Source of the DNA: Numida meleagris
Lineage: Eukaryota > Chordata > Aves > Galliformes > Numididae
Assembly: GCF_002078875.1 (NCBI RefSeq)
Contig: NC_034438.1
Span: 22,643,030-22,707,029 of the forward strand
Direction of reading: 5' to 3'
DNA length: 64,000 nucleotides
Shown: positions 22,439 to 36,080 of the stretch, piece after piece
Layout: each line of letters starts with the position of its first letter
Position numbering within the stretch: position 1 is the stretch's first letter
Program-made: the position numbers and the translations under genes
The notes under the pieces: model-generated
The model's input: only the letters and a program-made list of their open reading frames with translations
Told to the model about the DNA's origin: nothing
The model's database searches: none

Positions 22439-22993
22439 TGAGGGCTGCTCCAAAAGTAATGCCTCCTATTTTATTCTGTTGGATCACGGTGTCAAAGGCA
22501 GATGTTGGTGGTATGGCAGTAAAGGTTGAACCTTCCCACTAACATTTTATTACATGTTGTTGCTGCATAACAGAAGGCAGGAGAGGGGCAGTCTAACAAA
22601 ATGGCATCTGACTTGGAAGAGTGAATGAAACAAAGGTGTGGCACTGAATTCCTTCATGCAGAAAAGATAGCACCCACTGACCTTCATAGACACTTGCTGA
22701 ATGTTTATGGAGAGCAACCTGTGGATGTGAGGTAGTGGATGGTATGTTTCAGTAGTGGTGACAGTGATGTGAAAGACAAGCCATGTTAGGGACAAGCCCT
22801 GCACAGCTGTCAGACCACGAAATGAAGAGTATCTTGATTAGCTGCTCCGTGCAAGTTGGATAATGGTGGTGACTGTGCCAAAAAAGAGTATTTTGTAGCT
22901 AAGAACATACTCTATCAGAGTTATTGTGCTCTTTGTATCTGTTGAGGTTTCCATGGAAATAAATAGAATGCATTGTTTTTGGAGCAACCTTTG
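22439..22993 (+). mobile_element. Internally deleted mariner element (Galluhop-like)
   Basis: About 555 bases with terminal inverted repeats. The left end reads GAGGGCTGCTCCAAAAGTAA and the right end reads TTTTTGGAGCAACCTTTG, imperfect reverse complements sharing GCTCCAAAA. TA follows the right end, and TG (probably a mutated TA) precedes the left. Inside, the plus strand keeps the start of a mariner transposase (MASDLEE, a stop, then TEFLHAEKIAPTD and LLNVYGEQPVDV). The DDD catalytic core and most of the roughly 1.2-1.3 kb of a full mariner are missing. The 3' part resumes at GATAATGGTGGTGACTGTG. It resembles the chicken mariner family from memory and cannot move by itself. Confidence 0.85.
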
Positions 22994-23660
22994 TATATTC
23001 AGTAGTTAATGGATGTTGCTATCGTGCATGAGCTTGTATGGTGAATCTGTAGCATCTGGATGGTGGAGGGTTTACTTTTACCTATGGTCAGGGCAAAGAA
23101 ATCTTTGGGCTGGGGAGAAATACTTGCTTAGTTAATCAGCAGTGGCTTTCTTAGTTTTATGTGTTATTGTGAAGAATTCCCTGTTCTGCCAGTGTATTTC
23201 ACCATGCTTAGCTGGTTGAGTACCGTCTGACAAATGAGGAAGCTATGTGGTGAATACCTTGCTGTAGGTTGCTGGTCTCAAGTTGTGCTGCAGCTAAATG
23301 CTTGAAGCTGCAGTAAGAAACTTGAAGCTTGAGAACATCTTATAGGGTGCAGCCACTCTTCCTGGTGCTCTATCCCTGATGTCTGTGTGTGTCCCTCTTG
23401 ACTCACTGGAGAAGGTAAATGAATTGAGCCCCAGGGGCAGTACACATCTGCTCTCATTCCTCTACCTGCCACTCTCATTCCCTCTTCTAATATGTCCTTC
23501 CTGTTGCATAAGGAGAAGTTCTGAGCAGTAGTCACTGTCATTTATCAGTGCAGGCCTTTCTCTTGGATTGCTCCCACTGAATGACTGTTCTTCAATAAGA
23601 AAACCTTGACTTTTACGTAAATCAGAACTCAATATGTTCTGTGCTAGTTCATAATACGTC

Positions 23661-23685
23661 TCTTTTGTATTGCCAATACAAAAGA
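23661..23685. repeat. Hairpin, 12-base arms and 1-base loop
   Basis: TCTTTTGTATTG and CAATACAAAAGA are perfect reverse complements around a single C. Intron 1. Confidence 0.7.
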
Positions 23686-24938
23686 ATTGAGCAATAAAAA
23701 AAAGTGGATAGTATTGTACAGTTGGTCATCTTTGAGCAAAGGTTTGATTATATTAAAAATCCCAGAGAAGTAGATCTTAAGTAAACATACTAGGAATGTG
23801 CATTGGTAGCCCAGATTAATGTATACATAGGTGAGTTAAATTTTATGTTGAAAGCTGCAAATCATTACCTTATTTTACTGGTCATTGCTACTGCCTTTAC
23901 TTGAGCTGGTGGCTGGGAAATTTGAGGCTGATTCTCATGGACTGTGATGCCATCATTGCTGAGTCTTAGTGGTACAGTTCGTGCTAGAAGCAGTATGGAA
24001 CCTCCATGGCCATAAATTCTAGCAAAATCAAGAATCTGCTGTTCTGTAAAACTTAGTCTCTTGGATTAATTCCTACTACTGACTACTTGTCCTTATGGTC
24101 TTTTGTTCTGTGGACAAGTATCCAAGTTCATTTTACTGGCTTTTCCCTTCACTCAAGCTGAATGACAAGGAATTACAAGGTAAAAGTTTCTTTAGATCTT
24201 CTTGTCGCTGTCATGTCACATTAATCAAGGTGTCTTTATAAAGACTTCAGCTTCTCTTCACTTTGGACTATATTTAGTATGTTATCTTCCCAGAGATGGT
24301 TATGGTATGTGTCAGTTTGAGAAGGCAGAATTACAATACTAGAGTTCTTAGGCTGGCTAGAGAGTATTGTGGAAGGTGAATATTTTAAGATGTACTTATT
24401 AACATTATCGTTGCCTGGAAATAAGTATTTTATTTTAGTTCTTGTCAGTCAGGGGAAAATGGCAGTAACTGGTTGGTCCATTCTTGGTTCCCACCCTTGC
24501 TGAAGCGTAGACGGTTGGTCAGGTGCATGACTTTAAGGCATTCAAGGTGTGGGGTCCCAGTTTGATGGGAGGATTCTATAGTTGTAGGGGAACTGGTTGT
24601 TCTACGCTGAAGGTTGTAATAACTTTTGCAAAACCAATTTGATGCTTTAAAATCTAAAACTGTGTGAAAACTGACACTGTTTGAGCATATGAAATGGACA
24701 AATATTGCTGCGGAAACTGCCTTTTATTTGCTTCCTGTTGACTTTTTGCTTTTTCACGTGTTTCCAAATGAAGTTCTCAACCTTAAACTTTTTGGTTTCC
24801 TTTCTTTTTGCTGGATAACAAGCATTATAAAGCTGTTAGGAACCAGAATCTTTGTTAACCATTGAATGCAACCTCACTCAAGTTCTTCAACCTTTTTCAT
24901 TCTCACGCAGATTAACGAAGCTCCCAAAGCTTCCTCCC

Positions 24939-24966
24939 TTCTATTACACCCTAGGGTGTAATAGAA
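24939..24966. repeat. Perfect 28-base palindrome
   Basis: The left half TTCTATTACACCCT is followed at once by its exact reverse complement AGGGTGTAATAGAA, with no spacer. Intron 1. No known element was recognised. Confidence 0.85.
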
Positions 24967-25733
24967 ACAGATCAACATTACTTACTGCAGATACCCACAA
25001 ACAGTGATTGTCCATTAAAGAAAATAATTAGTATAGTATAAATACCTGGACAGATGGACTGTATGTAAATCAGTATGAAATGGTTAATAAACCCTTCTGT
25101 CAGACAATGATGCACAGAGACCTCAATCCTGCCTAAATTCTGTCACAGTAGATTTATGACTATAAAATAAGCATGAGAAGACTAAAGCAGCTTTTCTGGA
25201 TGGGTAACACATAAACAAGTGTCCTGACTGCCATGGGGGACATCTCCATGCTAATCAGTGAAGGTATATCTAATACCTCAAGGCTGCATTTGTTCTGCTC
25301 CAATATTGCCGTGCATTATAAGGATTGTATAGACCAGCTCTTGAGTGAAGTCCTAGCTCTACTGAAAAATGTGTAAATCCTTCTAATTCATCATGTTGAG
25401 ATTATTTTTACTCACAGAGACTCTAGGCAAACATCAGATGAATGTTTTGTGTGTGTGTCTCTGTGATGTCTCCCTCTCAAAGAGTGCTCACCCTGCCACT
25501 ACCACCATCGTCTTGCAGGACTCTTAAATGCATGTCAGGCCGCTACTTGAGGAAATTTACAGTCTTGAAACCACAGAGAATGTAACACACCAATATACTG
25601 TTAACAGGCTGTCACTTCTATTTAGAGGAGGCAATGACACATAAATGGCATTGGACCATTTCTGCTTGCTAATTGATAAAATAAGTAGAAGTCAGTGCTT
25701 ATATGGAAATTTTGTTGGAAAACATTTAATTTT

Positions 25734-26909
25734 CATAGAATCATAGAATCATAGAATTAGCTAGGTTGGAAAAGACCTACAAGATCATCCAGTCCAACCA
25801 TCCACCTACCATCAATAACCCCACTAAACCATGTCTCTCAACACATACAAGTTTCTTGGACACCTCCAGGGACAGTGACTCCACCACCTCCCTGGGCAGT
25901 CCTTTCCAGCGCCTGACCACTCTTTCAGAAAAGTAGTATTTCCTAATGTCCAGCCTGAGTCTCCCCTGGTGCAACTTGAGGCCATTCCCCCTCATCCTGT
26001 CACCAGTTACACGAGAGAAGAGGCCGACCCCCAGCTCACTACAACCTCCCTTCAGGTAGTTATAGAAAGCAATAAGGTCCCCCCTGAGCCTCCTCTTCTT
26101 CTCTAGACTGAACAATCCCAGCTCCCTCAGCTGCTCCTCATAAGGCCTGTGCTCCAGACCCCTCACCAGCTTTGTTGCCCTCCTCTGAACACGCTCCAGG
26201 GCCTCCATGTCTTTCTTGCAGTGAGGGGCCCAAAACTGGACACAGTACTCAAGGTGGGGCCTCACCAGTGCTGAGTACAGAGGGACAATGACTTCCCTAC
26301 TCCTGCTGGCAACACTATTTCTGATACAAGCCAGGATGCCATTGGCCTTCTTGGCCACCTGGGCACACTGCTGGCTCATGCTCAGCTGAGCATCAAGCAA
26401 TACTCCCAGGTCCGTTTCTTCCACACAGTCTTCCAGCCACTCTGCCCCAAGCCTGTAGCGTTGCATGGGGTTGTTGTGGCCAAAGTGCATTACCCGGCAC
26501 TTGGTCTTGTTGAACCTCATCCCATTGGCTTCAGCCCAGAGATCCAGCCTGTCCAGATCTCTCTGTAGGGCCTCTCTACCCCCAGGCAGATCGACACTTC
26601 CTGCCAGCTTGGTGTCATCTGCAAACTTACTGAGGGTGCTGTCAATGCCCTCATCCAGGTCATCAATAAAGATATTGAAGAGGACAGGCCCCAGCACTGA
26701 CCCCTGGGGAACATCACTCATGACCGATCGACAGCTGGATTTAACTCCATTCACCACCACTCTCTGGGCCCAGTCCTCCAGCCAGCTCCTTACCCAGCAA
26801 AGAGTGTACCTGTCCAAGCCACGAGCTGCCAGCTTCTGCAGGAGAATACTATGTGAGACAGCTTCGAAGGTTTTGCCAAAGTCTAGGTAGGCCACATCAA
26901 AAGCCTTTC
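25734..26909 (-). mobile_element. CR1 LINE, 5'-truncated, about 1.2 kb
   Basis: Tail repeats (TCATAGAATCATAGAATCAT) on the left are followed by a CR1 3' end and, on the minus strand, the C-terminal two-fifths of ORF2. It ends abruptly near 26909. It is the best preserved CR1 in the window and close in sequence to the copy at 11259, suggesting relatively recent activity of this subfamily. Confidence 0.92.
25777..26895 (-). pseudogene. CR1 ORF2 fragment, reverse-transcriptase palm and C-terminus
   Basis: An uninterrupted reading frame of 372 residues from the CR1 reverse transcriptase. It opens at [17 protein letters not shown] and has [20 protein letters not shown], then the catalytic FADDTKLAG (about residues 90-100). 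The C-terminal region follows with [39 protein letters not shown] and [13 protein letters not shown]. The endonuclease and the first part of the reverse transcriptase are missing through 5' truncation, so no active protein is expected. The last 25 or so residues read into the 3' untranslated part. The absence of stops points to a young copy. Confidence 0.9.
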
Positions 26910-28228
26910 ATGATTGTCTCTTAAGACTGTATTTAGATGTAAAGCTCTTAGCTGGTCATTCTTCAAATCGCAGCCTTCCAAATCTATGCCTATGTGTTAG
27001 CGTGCTACAAAGGGAAGACATTATCTAGTGATGCAACTCTGACTTATTACTAGGTTTTCATTAGTAAAGGTGCCTGGGATATAGTTTTAATTGAGCCTAT
27101 GGTTTTCCAGTGTTTTCCAGATCAATGATCATCTAAACAGTATAAATGTCATGTGCAGGTTAGACTTAGTATTTCCACTCTTTTAGATATCTTTAATTTT
27201 GAAGTTGTTAAGGCCTGAAGTGTAACGGGATGGTCACTATTCTAGATCAGGAGCTCTTTTTTTTAAGAAGCGTGGGAGTGAGCATGCTGTAGATGTACCC
27301 ACCGAAACTGAGACCAGACCTGGAACTCTCATCACTGTAGGCATATTTTTTACGTGGAAATTCAGTGTGCTTGTGTTTTAACAGTGTGCCTATTGTATCT
27401 GAGACAACCTTTCCTGTGGTTGTAGACTTACTAACAAGAAAGTGTAACAGTGAGCACAGAAACAAATTATTCTGTATTGTTTAAAGTAAAAGTAAGTGAA
27501 CTGTGTACATTTTCCTTTTTTTTTTAAAGATACTATGTTAGGCTGAAATGTATATTTAAAGGTATTTCTTATGAAAAAGCCATCTGTAGAAGGTTCTGCA
27601 AGCATGGTTTTTATTTCAGTGTTTCATGCTACTCTCCCTGCAAAGCTTTTTGAAATGTCTGGTCTTAAATAAGGTGCTATGGATGTGGAGGCATTGCACC
27701 ACTAAATGTCAATTTTTAGATCTACTTGTGAATATAGGTTTCTTTTCCTGATTCTGTTTTGAGTATCTTAGTTTTTATTTTTCCTGAGACTCGGTAGTTC
27801 AGGATCCACCAAAATTAATATGTTCAAGACAGGTTAGAGGTGAAAGGATGCTAGAGGAAGCTGTGATTTTATCCCATCTGGGTCTTGCACATGCAGTGTT
27901 GGGCACTGTTGCATCAGCACAGAGTCCCTGTGGTAATGTTAATGTTGTCTGCTCCATTCTGCAAAGTAATGGAACTGTGTTTGAAAATCGTATTGATTTT
28001 TCTGGAACTGCCTCACAAATATGCTTCTGGCAATACTGCATTCTGACACATTTTTCTGGTGGCAGATAGTGGTGACTACCAGTCGTCATTAAAAAATTTG
28101 GTCTAGGCAGACACTGCTTAAGAATTCAGTAGATTATGCTGGTTTGCCAGATATGAGCATATATTGACATTTCCAGTATCCTCGTAATTATTTTTTTCCA
28201 GTTACGGATGAGCAAACTTAAGAAACAG

Positions 28229-28361
28229 AATAGAATCATAGAATCATTGAGGTTGGAAAAGACCACTAAGATCATCTAGTCCAACTGTCAAGCCATCACC
28301 ACCATGTTGCTCAGTGCCACATCTACTCTTTTCTTGAAAACCTCCAGGGATGGTGACTCCA
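28229..28361 (-). mobile_element. CR1 3'-end fragment
   Basis: Begins ATAGAATCATAGAATCATTG then GAGGTTGGAAAAGACCACTA and CATCTAGTCCAACTG, the reverse complement of a CR1 3' terminus. It stops after CCTCCAGGGATGGTGACTCC. Intron 1. Confidence 0.85.
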
Positions 28362-31300
28362 ATCAGTAAGACTGGTTTTGAGTAATGTCTTTTACCTGAA
28401 TAAAGAGGGAAGTGTTTGAAATATGCAGTTCCTCTCAGGTTTTTCTTCTTCTTCCATAGACATGCAAACAGTTCACAGGCAATGTTTTGTCCTTTTTTGT
28501 GGCTGTCTTCTTTGTCAACATATTGATCATCAAGTTTTCACTGAGCTTGCCACTGGGAAGAGGGGACAACAGAAGCTGGGAACTGATTTTTCTTGTCTGT
28601 ACTACAGCACAAATACCTGACTATTCAGTATGCCTGGTAAGTATTTGACTGAGTTACTACTACATGTCTGTGCAATTACAGGAGTTGGCACAGGCAAAGT
28701 GTCGATACAGGTAGGGTAGGCTTACCCTTCTCTGTAGCAATATCTGCTTATACTGACATGACATGATCAAAAAACCTCCAGCAATTCAGAGCCATAGCTA
28801 TACATGTCCTAGTTTGCTCCTCAGTTTTGAAGCTGAAGTCTGGAAGGTTTTTTTTGAGACTTTTCCACTAGATTGTCTCCCAGCTTTTTGAGCAGTGGCA
28901 TTTTTCTCCCATTCACAGTGTCTTTCGTAGTAAAAACCATAATAGATAATACCGCGAAGGTTTTAGAATTTTTAAAATGTACTTTTAAATGTCTTGTTCT
29001 GTAAAGAGTATGTTATGGTCTTGAATCCATAATTAATTTTGAAGCTATTCTTGTAGTGAGATATATGAGATCTTCCTTGAATTTTGAAAACTGAAGAATG
29101 ACGTTCATATAGTCAACACTTTACAGTGAAGTGTTGGTGAAATAAATAATCTTTGACATGTGTTCTCACAATTCCTGCTTCTTGTGCTTTTTAATTTCCA
29201 ACAGTCTGCTAGACCTGGCTTGTCTGTACAAAAGTCTAAAAGAGTATACTGGATTATACTAGAGAAACCATTACATGTATTTTCTCCAACACTGGGTTTA
29301 CTGTGGACTATGATGCCATGTAGGGTTGTCTTAGAGAACAAAGTGTTTTCCCTGCCAACAAAAATATACATGTGGAAAAATGTATGCTATGTGACATTGA
29401 TGTCAACTTATTGCATAGAATAACAGGGGCCCTTAGCAACTGCTTGTCCAGTTCACCTTGAAACTGGGAGGCCTGTGCTTTTGCACCATTTGTATTTTCT
29501 GCTGACTTCATATGGCGATAAGCAAGAGATAATCTACAATTAGACAAGAAAAAAATTATCTTTGTTTAGATTATTTTCAGGTTCTAGATAATGTTTTCCA
29601 AACACTTTGTCAGCACCCCAGTATATGCTTCTTCCATGCCAATAATTGTTCTGCAAAATGTAGAGGAATTTCCTGTGTGTGATTTAGCAAGCCTGCTGCC
29701 CAGATGTCCAGAACATCTAGACTTAAGTAGCCATGGGGTTCCTACCAGGAAATGATTGACATTGCTTGGGAAGAGGTGTTTTTTGAAACTTCTATCATCT
29801 TGAACAAGAGATATCCCTAAGCAGGACGACACAATAGCATTTAACCTTCTTGACTGGAATTTGGCAGTCACAGTGACTAGCAAGTAAAAAAATGGACAGA
29901 AAAAGAGAATTCTGACTTCAGATGCCATTGAGCTTGTAAACTAGTATGCTCTTATGCCAGAGAACAAGAGAATTAGTGATCATGATCACGTGTTCGACAA
30001 AGATGAAACAGGTTAAATAGTGATTTCTTAACTAGCAAGTACAAAAGTTTGTTCTAAATTAGAGTCATATATATGATGCTTACCTTCCTAAAGAATTGTT
30101 CATCTTCATTTGCTTGTATACACTGATATTTTTTTGCAGTTTAGTATGGTATTAGTACTTCCTACTCATAACGTTCTGTTTACCAAGTTAAGCAGTTCAA
30201 ATGCATAATAAGTATTGCTTTTCTAAATGCAGAACCTATTAGAGATCAGAGATTGCCAGTTTCTTCTACATGGACTTCTAACTGATGGTTCAGTTAAGCC
30301 CCTCTTGAATGTTATCATGTGAGTTTTGGGTGACCTGACAGGTCAGTAACTGGGGAAGCAGGATTTGGAACCATGCTAGGAATGCTTTGGGTGATTTCAC
30401 TTGCAGAGCCCTGTCAGGGGTGTGATATGTCTTGGAACCTGTTTTGCATATGTATAGTGTTAACAATCAGGGAAACAGAGATCTGTCACTTCCAGTTATG
30501 GCTCATCAGAGATGCAGCCTCTGCTTCCGACATTTCAGCAGTTTACTAGGCTGTAAGTTATCCAGAGGGAGGGACTTGCTGGCATGATAATGGCATACTC
30601 ACGGTGAATTAAAGAGGCTTTATAGTTCCTGCAGTGCTCAGTGGGATGATACAAATTGATTTGTTACCCATGAATAAAAAATTAATTTGTTTACCTTTCT
30701 AGGAGTCTAATTCGGTTCCTTGACACAAATGAAATAATCCAATTCTCATCTTGTGATGTGGGCCAATGATTCTTTTTGAAACACAGTGAGCATCTATGGC
30801 ATCTTGGAAGGAATTCTGAATTCTTCTGAAGTCTGGTTGATGGTGTTAGTGATGAAGTGCATGCCTGTTCAGCCTGGTTCATTCTGCTTTCTGCATGTGT
30901 AAGTAGAGATACTTTTGCTGGTGCTGATGGGAGTGTAGCTTCAGTGGTAAGGTGTCTGCAGTGTAAGTGCACATCGCTCAAATGATTGCTTCAAGGCATA
31001 TCTTTCTGAGAGTTAAGTGTGAAAACCCTCTAAACTGATTGTTAACTGGCAATCTCTTAATGTTCAAGTAGGAGTTTTGTGAGTTTTAAGTTAGAAATAA
31101 AAGGAATAACAAGTGACAGACCAACCTGAATAGAAAGCATTTTCACATGTAGAAGGCATATAAAAATTAGTACTGTGGAGATAAAGAAGGTGAGATGGAC
31201 TTGGTTGATGGGGTGGGTAGTGGTAAGGAGGTGTGGGTATTTCTGTATGAAGATGTACAATGAATTAAATGGAAGTTTAAAGCCAATAAAGAAGGTAATG

Positions 31301-33635
31301 AAAGAACACTGGTAAGAAGTATTACAGGGACTGTTGCTAAAGATTATGGTGCCAAGTGCAGAAACTCTATTTTGCTACAGAAATTCATTAGGGACAAATT
31401 GCAACTTTCTCATGCTAAGCTGATAAGTATTCCCTTTTTTTTTTTTTCCTATGAAGAACAAGTTGCCAAGAGATCTCTTAATCACAATTATGACTAGTGT
31501 GCATTGTTTTCTCTCGAAGTCAAATATGATCTGAAAAACATTAGTTAAGTTTAACTTCATCTAAAATTAGTCATTTTTTTAATATTATCTTTGTTTGCCA
31601 TGTCATTGCTGATTGTCTCAGTGGAAACACTTAATGAAATGATTCTATGATCTTATTGTCTTTCTGTTCCTTTTTAGGTTCCAAAATCCACATCTCTCTC
31701 AGTTGACAAATACATCAGTTTTGCCCCTGTTGTTACGTACTCTGAAATACAGCAATCAGAAATTTGACGCAGGTTATGATGAGACTTGATGGAGGACACA
31801 AAATCTCGTTGAATGTCAAATTAGAAAATACTGAATTTAGAAAAGCTTGCACAGTCAGTGTTAAATTCTTGGTGTGCCTTCTTCCAGTAACAAACGTGTT
31901 TGCCTACCCACAGAGCTTCAGCAGTATGCAGTAGCTGGTGGCAGTGGATAACAGGCTTTTCTCCCAGGCTCGATCTTTTAAAAATACCAGAATTTATAGA
32001 AGTAGTAGCATGTCGATTTTTCATTTATTTTCTTCCTTTTGAAAATCAAGTTAACAGTACAGTATATATCTTACAGATACTTAGATATCTTGTTTTTCTT
32101 TTTTTTCTTTTTAAACTCTTTAGCCCATGAATCAAGCAACTCTGCATTCACTGACACTATACCAAAAATCCAGCAGAATTTTGTTGCTTTTTTCTTACTC
32201 TAGAACATAGACCTTAATTTTATGTATTTTCTTCAGAATGTAGAATTTTGCTGTTTCAGTGTCAAATGTGATTCAGTGTGTTCTGTTCTGATCAGGACTT
32301 TGAGGGCATGTTTGCTTTGCTTGTTAGGTGGGCTGCACAAAGCAGTTTGTAGGCTAGCAATGCTATATTCTGGGGCTCCTGTTCCTGCTGTTTTGTAGAG
32401 TTTCACAGGCAGTGAGATGCCTGAACAGAAGTGCTATTGAAGTAGGTTGGAAAAGTGTGTGTTCTAAGAGAGAGGGAGTCAAGGAAGAGTTAATGAGGTC
32501 AAATGAATGACCTGCAGTGATATAGGAAGGTAAGTCTGAGACGTTTGAAGCCTGGACACTTGGGCCCCCATCTAAGACTTTGTTCTTAGGTGCCTCTCGT
32601 TCCACCACCACTGTCCCCAGAATAAATCATTGTGCTTGATTATTTTTTTTGTTTTCTATGAAGTGTGGGTGCCTGGGAACAGATTTGTCTTGTGCTTTGC
32701 CAGCTGCCGTGCCATTGTCATTTAATTTGTGAGATTTTAATCTCTCTGCTATATGGTTTATATTAAATCTATACTGTGGAAGATGCTCTTTAGTATTACA
32801 AATTTTACCAAGAACTATTATCTGTGAGTGGGGATAGGTACTCTGAGTGCATAGTAACCCAAGTACAGTTTAAGACAGATCAGGTAGAAGCTTTTTCATG
32901 ATCACAGTGGGAGAACATTTGGGCAGCATCTCTCTCTCTGTTCCTGTTCTCTGTCCAGTGATTGCGGTCACCCAACCTATACACTGTTTCAGAAGAAAAA
33001 CAAGTGTGGAAAAACAACGATTTACATGTTAAGAAATCCAATTGCCCATCCTTGGGAGCGATGGACTCTAGACAATCACAGCATGTTATTAAAGCCAGGT
33101 TCATGTTGATGGGCAGGATAGGCTGTGTAAGTAACTTGCTAACAGAGAATCAAACAGCAAATGTGTGACATTGTGAGGAGATGGTTCCTGGTGGAGCCTG
33201 TAGGCACAGCATGCTGTGTCATCTTAGCTCCCAAGTGAGGGACTTGGAAACAATCACAGACTATTAACTTTTAGTTGAAAGGAATGTTCTGTTAATTAGG
33301 ATAAGCTTCACCAACCTTACGAACTGTTATTATGAACTGGAAACAAATACAGAAGAGGAGTGAGCTTAAATGAATCTTCACATAGCTCTTCTGTTCATTT
33401 TGTTGGTTTTATGTTGTTTGTTTTTTTTTTTTTTTAATAGCAAGAGCCTTATTTTCCCAGGCATATTAGTCTTAACTCCTACGATTCTATACATTGACGA
33501 TACTTTTTACCGCTATCTGCAGTTGTCTTGCAATGCGTGCTTGTAGGATATCCTCTGCCTTTTCTTCTCTCCCCTTTCCCTCTGGAGCATCTCAAGGGCT
33601 TCCTGAGCATTCATTTAAGACTGGCACATATACAG

Positions 33636-33677
33636 TGTTTTTGTTGTTGTTGTTGTTTATTTATTTATTTATTTTTA
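33636..33677. repeat. (GTT)n and (ATTT)n simple repeats
   Basis: A run of TTG units passes directly into TTTA units. Intron 1. Confidence 0.9.
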
Positions 33678-34222
33678 ACTGAATGGAGTGTTTTAAAGGA
33701 TTGCATGCTCATAAAGATACCATCTACATCAGTGGATGTGCCAAAATGTTATTAGATCAGATTTCAAAACTCTTTTTTGCCCTTCTTTTTGAGATTACTT
33801 GCCTCCTGTGTCAAAAAGAAACCTTTATTTATTGATACATACAAATTTAAGTAGACATATAGATTTGTTTATCTTTGCTGACTTCATTAAAGTCATCTGC
33901 TTGTTGGTGTCAAATTTACCCTATGTATATGTATATCCTTTTATATAAAGCTAGTATTTGAACCTGGTTGTGTACTTGTAAGGCATATCTCTTAGCCTGT
34001 AGTAGAATATTGTCAGGTCTTTTTTTTTTCTTAAAAGTCTGGGACTTTAAGATGTATGAATGTAGTGCAGCTATTCCCCATCCTTCCTGAATAACTTTAA
34101 AATTTAAACCATTTTTTTTAATAGGAGCATTGGTGTTTCAAAGATAGTCGTTTTCCGAGAATTCCATGAAAATACAGGCAAGTTCTGCCCTAAAAACCAG
34201 GAAGGTTTCAGGTGGAAGTTTC

Positions 34223-34305
34223 CTGGCTCATGTTCAGCCAAGTGTAAACCAGCACCCCCGGGTCCATTTCTTCCACACACTGATTAATAGTTAGCCTGTG
34301 CAGGG
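34223..34305 (-). mobile_element. Small internal CR1 fragment
   Basis: CTGGCTCATGTTCAGCCAAG and CCCCGGGTCCATTTCTTCCA match the reverse complement of the CR1 ORF2 stretch also seen at 11890-11990 and 26360-26460. Both ends of the element are missing. Confidence 0.6.
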
Positions 34306-36080
34306 TAGTTTGACTAAGAGGCTGGCAATGCTTTTGGTTACTTGTGTACCCTTTAATATTAGAAACTGTTTCATCATTTCAGTAGGAGTTTTGCCATTGT
34401 CTGTTGGGTTATTTGACATCTAAGGAATTTTAGAAATCCAGGGTTTGTATAATTATTTAGTGTTTTCAATCTGATTTTTAATTTCATAGGAATTGTAATT
34501 ATTTCAAAGCATGGTATATACTTCTACCATCTTTACTTGCTCGCATGTAAGAGCAGAGTGAATGAGGAGAGAAAAAACATGAGAGGAAGCACAGATTGTG
34601 TAGCATACACAAAGGACCCTTGAGGGGATGGGACAGGAGTTTACAGGCCAGGGTCTGGACCTTTTCTGCCTAAGAATAGGCAGTACTGGGCATTAGAATG
34701 TCTACTGTAGATTTTTAAAATGAAGATTGTAAACAAAGGCTGCAACTTATGCTTGGAAAAGCAATGTATTAGGACTAACCAGAGCTGATTAGACCTCCAG
34801 GCCAGGCAGGTGTCTTGTGGATTACTGGCAAGACTTCACTTTCTGTTCACCTGTTACAGAAGGCAACTTTCATAGAAATGAAAATTTGAACACGTAAATA
34901 AACTGTTCTCTTCTAACTTCCTATGGGTTATGACCATTAAGTACTGCACAGTATTGGATTTCAAGCTGAAGCACTGCAGTTAATCAAAACTTCAGATCCT
35001 TGAGAACCTAACAGAATGCAGTGTTGTTTCTGGCACAGTTAAAGGTATTGTTTCCTTAACCTTAAAGGTTTAATGGAATGTTCTAGCCCATTTTTCTTTT
35101 CTCAGCTCCTGACAAATTGCTGCTATTACTTGTGATGATACAGTAACTCAGAAGTGGTCAAAGATCTAATATTAAATGGGAACAAAACAGTTCAGAAAAC
35201 AGCTTGAAAGCACAGCTCTGTGCCCTATTATGTAGTGCTGAAATATACTGTATCAAGTAAGCCACTGAATGTTACATAGTTAAGTAGATATATTTGTATA
35301 TTAACTTCCAATTGAACATGGAAAACTTTCTAAGTTTTTTGGGAACAAATTCCTAAACTTTTACTGATTGTGAGTAAACCTGCCTTAAACCCAATTACAG
35401 AAAATTGTAATTTACAGTAACAGTAAATGCAGGCTTAAGAACATAGATGTAGAAGTAGATAAACAACTGGTGGTATGGAAAAAAATTTCCATTTGGTTGC
35501 TTGATTGTAACTTTTTTTTCTTACAATTTCAAATCTTGTTTGAAGACATGGAAGTACTTACCATATGTATAAAATATCAAAAGCAAAATCTTAAGATTTA
35601 CTCATTTCATGAATACACTGAATATGTTTCAAGTACTTTATAATCTTAATTCTTACTTCGAGCTGACAGTTGTTACTTCTGCTCAAATAAAGGTTCTGTG
35701 TTAGAGCAGTTTCCATACAACAAGAAGGCAAGCTTACTCAACGCTATCTCCATAAGCTAGTGTATACAGTATTTATCAGACATTCACGCAGCATTTTTTG
35801 AACTAAGGAAAATTCTGTATTTTATCCATATCAGGAAAATAGAAGTGGCTGAGATGAGGGACATAAATGTTCATTCTCACTGACTTTTCATTACTTGGAT
35901 ACCTGAGAGCTCTTTCAGCTGAGCTGAGTGGAAGGACCTTATTGTCTGGCTGACTGGTCTTGATTATTCATCCTCTTTTGTCCTGCTGGTTGGGGAAAAG
36001 AGTTCTGTTTGAAGATATATAACTCCTGCTGTATTTCAACACTTTTGAGATCCCAGAAAATGTTATATGAAGTTTTGGGT

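Noticed and set aside
26465..26890. 141-residue plus-strand ORF
   Set aside because: Antisense shadow of the CR1 ORF2 on the minus strand.
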